Source of the DNA: Campylobacter concisus UNSWCS
GTDB lineage: Bacteria > Campylobacterota > Campylobacteria > Campylobacterales > Campylobacteraceae
NCBI RefSeq assembly: GCF_000466685.1
Contig: NZ_ANNG01000010.1
Location: 92,118 to 156,117, forward strand
DNA length: 64,000 bases
Direction of reading: 5' to 3'
Shown: positions 42,625 through 50,673 of the stretch, piece after piece
Layout of the letters: the number at the start of each line of letters is the position of its first letter
How positions within the stretch are numbered: the stretch's first letter is position 1
The notes under the pieces: model-generated
Told to the model about the DNA's origin: nothing
The model's database searches: none
What the model saw: only the letters and a program-made list of their open reading frames with translations
Position numbers and translations under genes: made by a program

Positions 42625-44298
42625 TCAAATTCCGCCGTTTACTAAAGCTGCCATCTCCATATCTTCTTCGCTAGGTTCGTTTTTTATTTGTGCTTCTTCA
42701 TCTTGCGTCACAGCCTCTGCTTGTGCCGCTTCTTGTGCTGCCATCATCTGTGTCATAGCTTGATCAACTTGCTCTATTGGCGCATTTTCACCAAGAATTA
42801 AAGTTAGTACTTCTTTTACGATTTCGCCTGTTATTTGTGGTGAGCTTATTTGATTTTGTGCAAGTACTCCTAGCAAGCCATTTAACTGACTTATTTTTAC
42901 TTCATTTGCTATCGTGGTGCCAAAATTTACAGAAACATCAAAATCTAATCGATTGGCTTTTCTTTCTGCCAAAGTACCGATCGCTTCTATAATGTTTTCA
43001 TCTTCAGTTATCTTTATAAATTCATCATCGCTAACAAAGCGGTAAAGTAGCTCCACAAAGTGCTGAGCATAGCTTGATAGCATTGTTTCAAGTAGTGTTT
43101 GCATCATGCTTTCTATTCTCATTGAGCTAGCCGCGTTTACAGTTTGTAACGCACCCATTGCGCGTCGGTCACTTGGCCCAGTTTGCCCAGTCATTACGCT
43201 ATTTACGCCAGTGGCTATCTCATACTCTTTGCTTAGCATAGCGATCTCTTCGCTTAATTGATATGTTGGTGGCACTGGAAATGGCATTATTACATCGCTT
43301 ACTCTAGTGCCCATATCAGTTTCTACTCTAATGACCTTTTTTCTAGCCATCACGTCGCTTACTGTTACGACACCTTTTGTTTTATCTACGATAAAGGATG
43401 GATCTATTTGGTTTTCAGTGATATCTATCTTTTGATTACGTTTGATGTTGTATTCTTTTTGTATCTCTTTTACCACTTCTGGCACACATGAGCCATATAC
43501 TGCATTTTCATTCTCACGCGTGCTCTCGTCAATGCTAGGCATCGCATCCATGCAATATCCAAAATGAAATGGCAAAGTTGAAAATCTAGTCTCTCTGACT
43601 AAATAATCATTGGCAAAACTCTTTAATTCCCACATTTGGCGACCGTTTACATATATCTTTTTATAGATATCTTTCATTTGTACTCTTTGACTCCACTCTG
43701 TTTTAGAGCCTAAAATGCGATCCTTGTCTTTACTTTTGTAAAATTTAGTTTTGATTTTTTCTTCGACTTGGCGTACTGATTGACGCCATTTGTAGCAGAC
43801 GTATTCTATGTCGTTGATATCACTTGCATGCCTATCAAATGCCAGATCAGTAATGGGTATAAAACGTGTAGCGATATCGCCTTGCTCTTTGTCATAGAAT
43901 AAATTTACTATGCCAAGAGGTAGATATAGTGCGCTCATGACAGCTTTACTTAAACCAACGCGATGCTCTTTTTTCTTCCATCTGTTTTTCAATACAGCAG
44001 TAAGTGCATTTTGTAAGATTAGGTCATTATCGCTTCTACGGCCAACACGAGTGATCTCTATTGGACAACGATCACTCATGAAGCTTGTTTTAAAAATCGC
44101 ATGAATGATAAAGATGGTAGTTTTTATTAGTGGGATATATAGTTTAGAACGGCTTCTCTCAGAGTTTTTGCGTTTTGTAGTGCGGTTATCTTCGCCCTCG
44201 TACTCGGCACGAAACGCCCGCTCACACTCTAAGAATCTATTTTTATGTTGCTCAAGATCACTAAATGCTCGCTCGATTAAATTTAAATCCTCATTCAT
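42625..44298 (-). CDS. Portal protein
   Basis: The 557-aa protein lies between terL and the head genes. Features: N-terminal helical part (FRAEYEGEDNRTTKRKNSER), LYIPLIKTTIFIIHAIF, a wing region with VSDVIMPFPVPPTYQLSEEI, MTGQTGPSDRRAMGALQTVN (a conserved portal-type segment) and an acidic C-terminus (EEAQIKNEPSEEDMEM). Portals form the dodecameric DNA channel. Its leader has a hairpin that includes the ribosome site. A relic of the same 5' end is at 10118-10235. Confidence 0.82.
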   Translation of the reverse strand: MNEDLNLIERAFSDLEQHKNRFLECERAFRAEYEGEDNRTTKRKNSERSRSKLYIPLIKTTIFIIHAIFKTSFMSDRCPIEITRVGRRSDNDLILQNALTAVLKNRWKKKEHRVGLSKAVMSALYLPLGIVNLFYDKEQGDIATRFIPITDLAFDRHASDINDIEYVCYKWRQSVRQVEEKIKTKFYKSKDKDRILGSKTEWSQRVQMKDIYKKIYVNGRQMWELKSFANDYLVRETRFSTLPFHFGYCMDAMPSIDESTRENENAVYGSCVPEVVKEIQKEYNIKRNQKIDITENQIDPSFIVDKTKGVVTVSDVMARKKVIRVETDMGTRVSDVIMPFPVPPTYQLSEEIAMLSKEYEIATGVNSVMTGQTGPSDRRAMGALQTVNAASSMRIESMMQTLLETMLSSYAQHFVELLYRFVSDDEFIKITEDENIIEAIGTLAERKANRLDFDVSVNFGTTIANEVKISQLNGLLGVLAQNQISSPQITGEIVKEVLTLILGENAPIEQVDQAMTQMMAAQEAAQAEAVTQDEEAQIKNEPSEEDMEMAALVNGGI

Positions 44299-44327
44299 AG
44301 ACTACTCCGTTTTTTAAGTGTAGTCTA
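44298..44327 (-). promoter_or_regulatory. Ribosome-site hairpin of the portal gene
   Basis: TAGACTAC (44327-44320 in mRNA sense) pairs perfectly with GTAGTCTA (44305-44298). The GGAG ribosome site straddles loop and stem, and the A of the start codon is paired. The relic copy near int has a different stem sequence at the same place. It suggests translational control of the portal. Confidence 0.65.
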
Positions 44328-44336
44328 ATCTATGGT

Positions 44337-44361
44337 TTTCCTAAAAAACGTATAAAATTAT
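44337..44361 (-). promoter_or_regulatory. Late motif, copy D
   Basis: On the minus strand: TTTATACGTTTTTTAGGAAA preceded by ATAAT, 39 bases before the portal ATG. This copy agrees best with the consensus. The preceding ~95 bases (44362-44457) up to the terL stop contain no gene. Confidence 0.7.
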
Positions 44362-44457
44362 CTAAGGATTAGTTTATCTGCGTTATGACTAGCTCGCTAT
44401 CTATGGCATCAATAACAGTACTACAATCTACTATTTTTAAAAATATATTTGATACTT

Positions 44458-46017
44458 TTACACCCAGCTCTCTTCCTCTGCATATTCATCATAAATTTCA
44501 TCGTAGCTCTCGTCAAAAAATCGTCCCGCAATGTACTGTAAAATATATGCAGCCGCGTCCATGATATCGTCGCTCTTGCTCTCCGTCTCCGGGTCAAATC
44601 CAAGCAGCTGTGCCTCTAATTCGTCGGTAGCGTTTAAATTTGCATTATGATAAATTTGTCTTGTGCGGTAGTAGGGCTCTACATTTGAGATACGTTTATT
44701 TTTGGAGTTGCCGCCATGGCTGAGCGGGTCTATCGGCAAATTTACGCCCGTTAATTTTTGAATAGTGTCGATTGTGTAGAAAAAGTCGTTTTGCATGCCA
44801 GCTTTTTCTATTCCGATACGCGTTGGGCCAAATGTGAGATAAATTTCGATTACTCGTAAACTTCTCTCAAACGGCGTAAAGTATCCGCTCGTGATATCGA
44901 TGATAAAAAGTCTATTTTGTCTATCTATCGCAAAGGTGACGTAGGCGGTCTGATCCCTACCTTTTCCACTTGATATGTCGGCTACGGTATAAATTTGGCA
45001 CTCTTTTAGCCAAATTTTCTCCCCATTTTCTAGTTCTATCTTATTTGCTCGCCTGATTTTTAACTCTTGTTTATTCACGCCATCGGTTACAGTTATGGTC
45101 GTAAACGGTTCGTCAGCCCTATATTCTACACCCTTAAAATATCTAAAATATTCACGCTTGAAGATAGCTTTTTGCGGATCTATCGCAGCACACATATACT
45201 CTTGATAAAATTCGTTTGCTAGCCCTTTTGAAACTAGGGTGCTTTGTATTTTTTTGATTTTATCCATCGAAAAGCGAGACGGCCATGAACTGGCACCATT
45301 CCTGATGATAGGGATTTTTATGTAGGTCCAGTCTTGTTTGGCATCCATCTCTTCTGTGTTATTTACGATATTGTTTAGAATGCTGTCCCCGTTTAGTATG
45401 GTGCCTAGTATCACGGCCTTGCCGCGCGTAGGATGCAGAGTAGGGAGCAAGTCCGCGTAAAACCAACTGCGAAGCTTTTGGCGGTTGGCGCTTGAATCAA
45501 TAGGGTATCTGCCGACCTTACTCTCCAAGTCGTCTATGATCAGCAATGTGGGGCGCATGTTGTCGATATTCATACCACGAGGATCTTGCCCGGCCGAGAG
45601 AGATACTACGTAGCATTTTTTCTCTATACTTTTACCGCATTCGTCTTTCATGCCTTGATTTACGATGACCTCAATAAACCCTTTATTCCAAGCCTTGCCG
45701 CGGGCTAGGGCGTAGCCTTTAGCAGCTGCCTTGTCGATACTCCCTTTGATCGCTTCCAAAAATGCTGTCGCTTTGTCCTCGTTGGCCGAAACGATCATGA
45801 TAAAAGGCTCGGCAGCGAAATATAGGCGGCTTAATACGTAAATTTTATTTAGTAGGGTAGTTTTGCCGGCGCCGCGAAAAACCGCTATAGCTTTATACTG
45901 ACCTTCACCGTCAATAAAACGGATTATTTCTAAATGAAATTTAGGTGTCTTGTTTTCAAAAATTTCTGGCTCAACATCTTTAGCAAATTTTAGATATAGT
46001 TCAGGAGATAGATTCAT
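44458..46017 (-). CDS. terL: Terminase large subunit
   Basis: The 519-aa packaging motor has Walker A FRGAGKTT (~54-61), Walker B LLIIDDLES (~155), coupling motif region VILGTILN, and a C-terminal nuclease with Asp in YTVADISSGKGRD and a later SDDIMDAAAY. It cuts concatemers and pumps DNA through the portal. It is the first gene of the late region, 155 bases from attR. Its codon use is more GC-rich than most neighbours. Confidence 0.9.
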   Translation of the reverse strand: MNLSPELYLKFAKDVEPEIFENKTPKFHLEIIRFIDGEGQYKAIAVFRGAGKTTLLNKIYVLSRLYFAAEPFIMIVSANEDKATAFLEAIKGSIDKAAAKGYALARGKAWNKGFIEVIVNQGMKDECGKSIEKKCYVVSLSAGQDPRGMNIDNMRPTLLIIDDLESKVGRYPIDSSANRQKLRSWFYADLLPTLHPTRGKAVILGTILNGDSILNNIVNNTEEMDAKQDWTYIKIPIIRNGASSWPSRFSMDKIKKIQSTLVSKGLANEFYQEYMCAAIDPQKAIFKREYFRYFKGVEYRADEPFTTITVTDGVNKQELKIRRANKIELENGEKIWLKECQIYTVADISSGKGRDQTAYVTFAIDRQNRLFIIDITSGYFTPFERSLRVIEIYLTFGPTRIGIEKAGMQNDFFYTIDTIQKLTGVNLPIDPLSHGGNSKNKRISNVEPYYRTRQIYHNANLNATDELEAQLLGFDPETESKSDDIMDAAAYILQYIAGRFFDESYDEIYDEYAEEESWV

Positions 46018-46021
46018 TTAT

Positions 46022-46046
46022 TATCCTTTTTTAATTAAAAAGGATA
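46022..46046 (-). promoter_or_regulatory. Ribosome-site hairpin of terL
   Basis: TATCCTTTTT (46022-46031) and AAAAAGGATA (46037-46046) are perfect complements around a 5-base loop. In the mRNA the 3' arm is AAAAAGGATA, containing the ribosome site just before AUG 46017. The arrangement parallels that at the portal gene. Confidence 0.65.
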
Positions 46047-46054
46047 GATAATAT

Positions 46055-46078
46055 TTTCCTAAATTTTATAAAGTTATA
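46055..46078 (-). promoter_or_regulatory. Late motif, copy E (terL)
   Basis: On the minus strand: AACTTTATAAAATTTAGGAA, 38 bases before the terL ATG. It lacks two bases and the CG step of the other copies but retains ATAACTTTATA and TTTAGGAAA. Confidence 0.6.
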
Positions 46079-46098
46079 CGATAAAAAATAAACGGATA

Positions 46099-46110
46099 TT
46101 TTTACGGATA
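46099..46110. repeat. Candidate integrase arm-type site, right end
   Basis: TTTTTACGGATA is an exact copy of 8805-8816, 63 bases inside attR. A partial copy (AACGGATATTT) begins at 46091. The rest of 46111-46172 is AT-rich. Confidence 0.5.
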
Positions 46111-46172
46111 TTAAAAATAAAAAATTTTTCTAATATCCTCTATTATAGGTATATTTATTTTAAATATGGTAG

Positions 46173-46190
46173 CCCTCGCTTCCACCATCT
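46173..46190. repeat. attR, 18-bp direct repeat copy
   Basis: CCCTCGCTTCCACCATCT duplicates the end of ssrA and marks the right boundary of the prophage. Upstream bases (ATGGTAG) no longer match ssrA, as expected. Confidence 0.93.
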
Positions 46191-46260
46191 ACTTTTAAAT
46201 TTCTCTCAAATTTACTTACTTTTTAAATAGCATAAATTAAAAACAACCACGACCTATAAA

Positions 46261-46482
46261 AAGAAAAAAGATATGTAAAATGAATTTGATTTTGCTAGCG
46301 AATTTTTCTATTTATAACGACTAGGTGATAAATTTGGATTTTTGGATGAAAACTTTAATGCCATTATCAAAAATAGCATTTATGGTAAATTTGAGGTGCT
46401 TCAAAGGATAAATGAAACTACTTTTTTGATAAAAATAGCAGAGAGAGAACTCTTTGTGGATAGCGAGGGGAATTTTAGATAA
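46261..46482 (+). pseudogene. Chromosomal gene relic next to attR
   Basis: One frame reads KKDM-stop-NEFDFASEFFYL-stop-RLGDKFGFLDENFNAIIKN... and continues with normal-looking protein to TAA 46480-46482 (about 54 residues open from 46318). Two in-frame stops and no start codon upstream suggest a decayed gene. It may originally have followed ssrA. No family recognised. Confidence 0.5.
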
Positions 46483-46502
46483 GCTAGCTACAAAAAGCTT
46501 TG

Positions 46503-46535
46503 CCAGCCAGTTAAATTTAACTTGGCTGGTTTTTC
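46503..46535 (+). terminator. Strong intrinsic terminator
   Basis: CCAGCCAGTTAAATT and AATTTAACTTGGCTGG form a long stem, followed by TTTTT on the plus strand. It lies two bases from the sppA stop and can end transcription from both directions. Confidence 0.75.
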
Positions 46536-46536
46536 A

Positions 46537-47400
46537 TTATCTAAGCTTTGTCTCGAAAAATGCGTTAAAAAGCGAGTTTATGCCTTGCTTTGTAAATTTC
46601 TCCATTATCTTTTCGAGTTGCGGTTTTTCTTGCCAGATGGGCTCATCTACAAGGCTCATTTTTGCTAGCTCGTTTTGAGCGTCTATGTAGCTACCAAGGC
46701 TGTCAATTAGCCCCATTTTTAGGGCATTGTGTGCCAAAAAGACCCTTGCGTTTGCCCACTCATCTTTTTTCTTGATATCTAAATTTCTAGCCTCCGCCAC
46801 GTCGCTTACAAAGAGCGTGTAAGCGTCATTTACGAGCCCTTGCAAGCTCTCACGCTCTTGCTTGCTCCAGCTCCTCATAAAAGTGCCAGCCTCTTTAAAC
46901 TCGCCAGCCTTCACCACCTGCTCGCTCACGCCTAAATTTTTGGCTAAATTTTCGATGTTTGCCCCTTGCATAATGACGCCAATGGAGCCGATGAAAGCGC
47001 CCGGGTTTGCTACGATAGTGTCGGCATTTACGCCAGCGTAGTAGCTGCCGCTCGCCATGTTACCAGCAGCGTATGCGAGCACTTTTTTGCTCTCTTTTAG
47101 CCGCTTGACCGCCATGGCTAGCTCCACGCTAGGGCTTAGCGCGCCGCCTGGGCTGTCGATGTAGAGTAGCACGCCTTTGATGTTGCTATCACTCCTTGCT
47201 TTTTCGAGCGCTTCTAAAATTTCGCTTGTGTCCATTATCGTACCGGTGATGTCTATGCGGGCTAAATTTGGCTCTTTTATCTTGCTATCTGGCGTGAAAA
47301 TAAAAAATAAGATGAGTAAAAATATGAGCGACTTAAAGTAGTTGTTGATAAATTTAAAAATTCCCAAAAATCCTCTAAAAATAAGCCTTAAAATTTGCAA
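46537..47400 (-). CDS. sppA: Signal peptide peptidase SppA
   Basis: The 287-aa serine protease is anchored by one N-terminal helix (SLIFLLILFFIFTP). Motifs: YIDSPGGALSPS, the nucleophile in NMASGSYYAG, and the catalytic lysine expected in VVKAGEFKEAG. It degrades cleaved signal peptides in the membrane. The short single-domain form is usual in Campylobacter. It overlaps the amidohydrolase gene by 13 bases. Confidence 0.92.
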   Translation of the reverse strand: MQILRLIFRGFLGIFKFINNYFKSLIFLLILFFIFTPDSKIKEPNLARIDITGTIMDTSEILEALEKARSDSNIKGVLLYIDSPGGALSPSVELAMAVKRLKESKKVLAYAAGNMASGSYYAGVNADTIVANPGAFIGSIGVIMQGANIENLAKNLGVSEQVVKAGEFKEAGTFMRSWSKQERESLQGLVNDAYTLFVSDVAEARNLDIKKKDEWANARVFLAHNALKMGLIDSLGSYIDAQNELAKMSLVDEPIWQEKPQLEKIMEKFTKQGINSLFNAFFETKLR

Positions 47401-48605
47401 ATTTTGCCTCCGATATATAGTTTTTTAGCCTCATTTGTATGAAGTATGAGCTGAAGTATTAGCTCGCTATCATCGCACTCTAGGTCGTTATAGACTGCGA
47501 TATCAGCCGCGCGTCCAGCTCTTATCTCGCCGTTATTTGTCCTAAGCGCCCTTGCGCCCCCATGCGTTGCAGCGACAAAAAGCCTGGTGGCAAGTTCGTT
47601 TAGATCAAGGCTAGCGTGGGTAAATAGGGCGGCTCGTAGCTCATGCCAGAAATTTAGGCTGATATTTGAGCTAAGGCCGTCTGTGCCGATGTTTAGACTG
47701 ACGTTATTTTTGAAAATTTCTTTTAAATTTAGCGCCTTTTTGCCAAGTAGCCTATTTGAAACGGCGCAGTGTGTCACGCTGTGATGAGGCTTAAATTTAG
47801 CAAAATCACTCACATAAACGCAGTGCGTAAAGAGCGTATTTATCTCACGAAACATCGCAAAGTAGCCCTGCGTGTCATACATTGCCCTTGGATCTTGACT
47901 AAATCTTAAAAGATGCTTTTTAAAGCCACCGCTGCCGTGCTCTAGCCACTGCTTTTCAGCCCTGCTCTCTAAAAAGTGTGTGCTTACAAGAAGATCATCC
48001 TTTTTAGCTATATCAAGGGCGGCTTTGGCGAGCTTTGGGTGCACAGAGTAGGGCGAGTGCAGCGAGATAGCTGGGGTGAATTTTTTACTTTTATAGCTCT
48101 TTGTTTTTTCAAATTTAGCTAAGAAATTTTGTAAATTTTGGTTAGCCATCTGCTCATTTGAGCCTAAAATTTCACTAAAAAGCACGACTTTTAGTGGACT
48201 AGCGGCTAAAATTTCAAGCTCCGAGCCAAAGCTAGATATCTCGCCAATGGTACAAACTCCGCTTTTTAGCAGCGAATTTATAGCTTCTCTCATCGCTTTT
48301 TTAGCATCCATTTTAGCTAGCTCGCCGCCTTTATCGACGATAGAGCCAAGCCATTTTATAAAGTCGCCATATTTTAGAGTGCTAACGTTTGAGCTAAACT
48401 CCAAATGAACGTGCGTATTTACGAACGCTGGGGCGATCACGCTATCACCAAAGTCGCAAATTTTCGCATCTTTAAATTTCTTTTGCGCCTCTTTTTCGCT
48501 TGTAATTTCTAAAATTTTATCATCATCGATGACTAGACAAGAATTTCTTAAAATTTTTGGATTTTCTCCGCCAGTGATGATCTTTTTTGCTTTTAAAATT
48601 TCCAT
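47388..48605 (-). CDS. Metal-dependent amidohydrolase (aminofutalosine deaminase family)
   Basis: The 405-aa TIM-barrel hydrolase has metal ligands in NTHVHLEF (HxH), STHFLES (His), a further His in SLHSPYSVH and Asp in NIGTDGLSSN. Annotated relatives in Campylobacter are assigned to the aminofutalosine deaminase group linked to menaquinone synthesis, although Campylobacter may use a route that bypasses deamination. It is divergent from aroQ, as I recall for the C. jejuni neighbourhood. Confidence 0.8.
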   Translation of the reverse strand: MEILKAKKIITGGENPKILRNSCLVIDDDKILEITSEKEAQKKFKDAKICDFGDSVIAPAFVNTHVHLEFSSNVSTLKYGDFIKWLGSIVDKGGELAKMDAKKAMREAINSLLKSGVCTIGEISSFGSELEILAASPLKVVLFSEILGSNEQMANQNLQNFLAKFEKTKSYKSKKFTPAISLHSPYSVHPKLAKAALDIAKKDDLLVSTHFLESRAEKQWLEHGSGGFKKHLLRFSQDPRAMYDTQGYFAMFREINTLFTHCVYVSDFAKFKPHHSVTHCAVSNRLLGKKALNLKEIFKNNVSLNIGTDGLSSNISLNFWHELRAALFTHASLDLNELATRLFVAATHGGARALRTNNGEIRAGRAADIAVYNDLECDDSELILQLILHTNEAKKLYIGGKICKF

Positions 48606-48655
48606 TTCTAGCCTTAAATTTTTGTTATTGTAGCGAAAATTTAGGAACGAAAATG

Positions 48656-48661
48656 TATAAT
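48656..48661 (+). promoter_or_regulatory. Extended -10 promoter of the aroQ-flagellar gene run
   Basis: TGTATAAT (TATAAT at 48656-48661) lies 28 bases ahead of the aroQ ATG. No further clear promoter appears before fliY, so the tightly packed genes may form one long transcript. Confidence 0.55.
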
Positions 48662-48689
48662 TTGGGCTATTTAATCAAAAAGGAGTGAC

Positions 48690-49169
48690 ATGGATAAGAA
48701 GCTAAAAATAATGGTTATCCAAGGCCCAAATATCAACATGCTTGGCGCTAGAGAGCCAGGAATTTACGGCGTTATGAAGATGGAGGATATCCACTCTCAA
48801 ATGAAGATCGTTGCCGATCAAAATGACGTTGAGATAGAGTTTTTTCAAAGCAACCTTGAGGGCGAGCTAGTCGATAAGATCCAAGAGTGCTTGGGCGATG
48901 CTGACGGCATCATCATAAACCCAGCCGCTTACACTCACACTTCTATCGCTATCCGTGATGCGTTAAGTGCGGTTGCGCTACCAGTTATCGAGGTGCATAT
49001 CAGCAACGTTTATAGAAGAGAAGAGTTCCGCCACAAAAGCCTCATCGCACCAGTTGCAGCAGGCCAGATCGTGGGCTTTGGACCAGTTGGCTACCATTTG
49101 GCGATGATAGGCATGCTTCAAATTTTTGAGCAAATCAAAGCAGTAAGAGCAAATCAAAAAGCACAATGA
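48690..49169 (+). CDS. aroQ: Type II 3-dehydroquinate dehydratase
   Basis: The 159-aa enzyme converts 3-dehydroquinate to 3-dehydroshikimate in the shikimate pathway. Signatures: [17 protein letters not shown] (with the catalytic Tyr), [28 protein letters not shown] and VEVHISN-like [19 protein letters not shown] (catalytic His). AGGAGTG precedes the ATG. It overlaps the next gene by 4 bases. Confidence 0.95.
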   Translation: MDKKLKIMVIQGPNINMLGAREPGIYGVMKMEDIHSQMKIVADQNDVEIEFFQSNLEGELVDKIQECLGDADGIIINPAAYTHTSIAIRDALSAVALPVIEVHISNVYRREEFRHKSLIAPVAAGQIVGFGPVGYHLAMIGMLQIFEQIKAVRANQKAQ

Positions 49170-50191
49170 ATTTCATCTTAAAGGACGAAAACGCCGTATT
49201 TTACGAGTGCGGCTACAGCTGCGACAATGAGTTTTTGCTATGCCTTGATGGCGTGAAATACTTTTTCACGGACGCGAGGTATTATTTTGAGGCAAAAAGC
49301 TGCGTAAATGCAGGCGTGGTCGTTCTTTTGGCGCAGAGAAATTTAATAAACGAGGTTAGAGCATTTTTAAGAAAGATGAAGCCAAGCAGCCTCGTTTTTA
49401 ATCCTGACGAGTTAAGCTTAAGCGAGTTTAATGCGCTTAGCAAGGGATTTAAGATAAATTTCAAGCCAAAGGCAAATTTCTCTAGGCTAAAGAGAATTTG
49501 CAAGAGCGAAGATGAGATAAAAATTTTAAAAAAAGCTAGCGAATTTGGAGCGAAATGCTTTGACGAATTTGCTAAATTTGTGCGTGAAAATGGCGAAGGA
49601 ATGAGCGAAAAAGAGCTTCATTTTAACGCCTCGCTCATCTTTAGGCAAAAAAACGAGCTAGGTCTTAGCTTTGATCCGATCGTAGCGATAAATGAAAATG
49701 CCGCAAAGGCGCATGCGCTGCCTGGTGATAAAATTTTAAAAAAGGGCGATTTGCTGCTACTTGACGCTGGGGTTAAATTTAAGCGTTACTGCTCTGATCG
49801 CACTAGAACTGCTTGCTTTGATGAAAATTTTAACTTCTCAAAGGAGCAAAAATTTAAAAACGCCAAGATGCAAGAAATTTACGAGATCGTAAAAGAGGCT
49901 CAGGTTGCTGCGATAAAGGTCGCTAGAGCTGGCGTTAGGGCGTGCGAGATAGACCTTGCAGCAAGAAGTGTGATAGCAAAGGCTGGATATGAAAAGGCCT
50001 TTTTTCACTCGACAGGACACGGCGTGGGTGTGGATATACACGAGCTTCCAGTCATCTCAGCAAGGAGCGAAACGCTCATAAAAGAGGGCATGGTCTTTAG
50101 CGTGGAGCCTGGAATTTATCTAGAAAATGAATTTGGCGTGCGTATCGAAGACGTCGTGGTCGCAAGAGAAGGTGGGTGCGAAATTTTATGA
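49166..50191 (+). CDS. pepQ: M24-family Xaa-Pro peptidase
   Basis: The 341-aa metallopeptidase has an N-terminal creatinase-like domain (~1-115) and a pita-bread catalytic domain. Metal ligands are Asp in LLLDAGVKF and CSDRTRT, His in [11 protein letters not shown] and Glu in SVEPGIY and VRIEDVV. It removes residues N-terminal to proline. It is coupled to aroQ and folK by ATGA overlaps. Confidence 0.88.
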   Translation: MNFILKDENAVFYECGYSCDNEFLLCLDGVKYFFTDARYYFEAKSCVNAGVVVLLAQRNLINEVRAFLRKMKPSSLVFNPDELSLSEFNALSKGFKINFKPKANFSRLKRICKSEDEIKILKKASEFGAKCFDEFAKFVRENGEGMSEKELHFNASLIFRQKNELGLSFDPIVAINENAAKAHALPGDKILKKGDLLLLDAGVKFKRYCSDRTRTACFDENFNFSKEQKFKNAKMQEIYEIVKEAQVAAIKVARAGVRACEIDLAARSVIAKAGYEKAFFHSTGHGVGVDIHELPVISARSETLIKEGMVFSVEPGIYLENEFGVRIEDVVVAREGGCEIL

Positions 50192-50664
50192 GGCTAGCTG
50201 GAGCAAGAAAGATCGTAAAAAGCCGTTTTTGCCCTAGTTTTTTTCATAAAAGAGATGAGTTTAAGTATGAGGCGCTAGTTGGCATGGGTGGTAACATCGG
50301 CGATAGCGCAAAGAGGTTTGATAAATTTATAAGAGCGATTAGTGAAGATAGGCGTTTTCATGTGGTTGAAGTTTCGCCGATCCTTATAAATGCGGCGTTT
50401 GGCTACGAAGCGCAGGATGATTTTAGTAACGCTGTTATAAATTTACAAACATCTATGAGCCCTAGAAATTTGCTAAAAATTTTGGGGCATTATGAGAGTA
50501 AATTTAAGCGCGTGAGGACGTTTAAAAATGCGCCACGCACGCTTGATCTGGATATTTTGTATTTTAGTAAAAAAGTCTATAAGACGCCGCGCCTTATCGT
50601 CCCGCATCCAGGGGCTAGCAAGAGGCTTAGCGTGATCGTGCCACTAGGGCTTATGAGAGGTTAA
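50188..50664 (+). CDS. folK: 6-hydroxymethyl-7,8-dihydropterin pyrophosphokinase
   Basis: HPPK transfers pyrophosphate from ATP to the pterin in folate synthesis. Motifs: VGMGGNIGDS, FSNAVINLQT, and RTLDLDILYF. It begins at ATG 50188, overlapping the pepQ stop; the GTG at 50176 is an alternative. The N-terminal ~30 residues before the domain (RKIVKSRFCPSFFHKRDEF) are unusual for the family. Confidence 0.9.
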   Translation: MRLAGARKIVKSRFCPSFFHKRDEFKYEALVGMGGNIGDSAKRFDKFIRAISEDRRFHVVEVSPILINAAFGYEAQDDFSNAVINLQTSMSPRNLLKILGHYESKFKRVRTFKNAPRTLDLDILYFSKKVYKTPRLIVPHPGASKRLSVIVPLGLMRG

Positions 50665-50673
50665 AGGATATAA

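Larger units (their letters stand above)
8658..46190. mobile_element. Integrated prophage in the 3' end of ssrA, about 37.5 kb
   Basis: The element is bounded by an 18-bp direct repeat and starts with a P4-type integrase gene. Its modules are, in order: integrase (+), repressor operon (-), early/replication operon (+), HEPN gene (+), internal-virion proteins, lysis, tail fibre, capsid, portal and terminase (-). Terminase, portal, capsid, lysis and replication genes all appear intact, so it may be inducible. Absence of tape-measure, sheath and tube genes points to a short-tailed virion. Flanking genes (Hpt and amidohydrolase/flagellar block) are chromosomal. Confidence 0.95.

Noticed and set aside
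8676..46172. CRISPR array or insertion sequence inside the prophage
   Set aside because: No regularly spaced direct repeats and no transposase or terminal inverted repeats were seen; the repeats present are iterons, promoter motifs and coding repeats.
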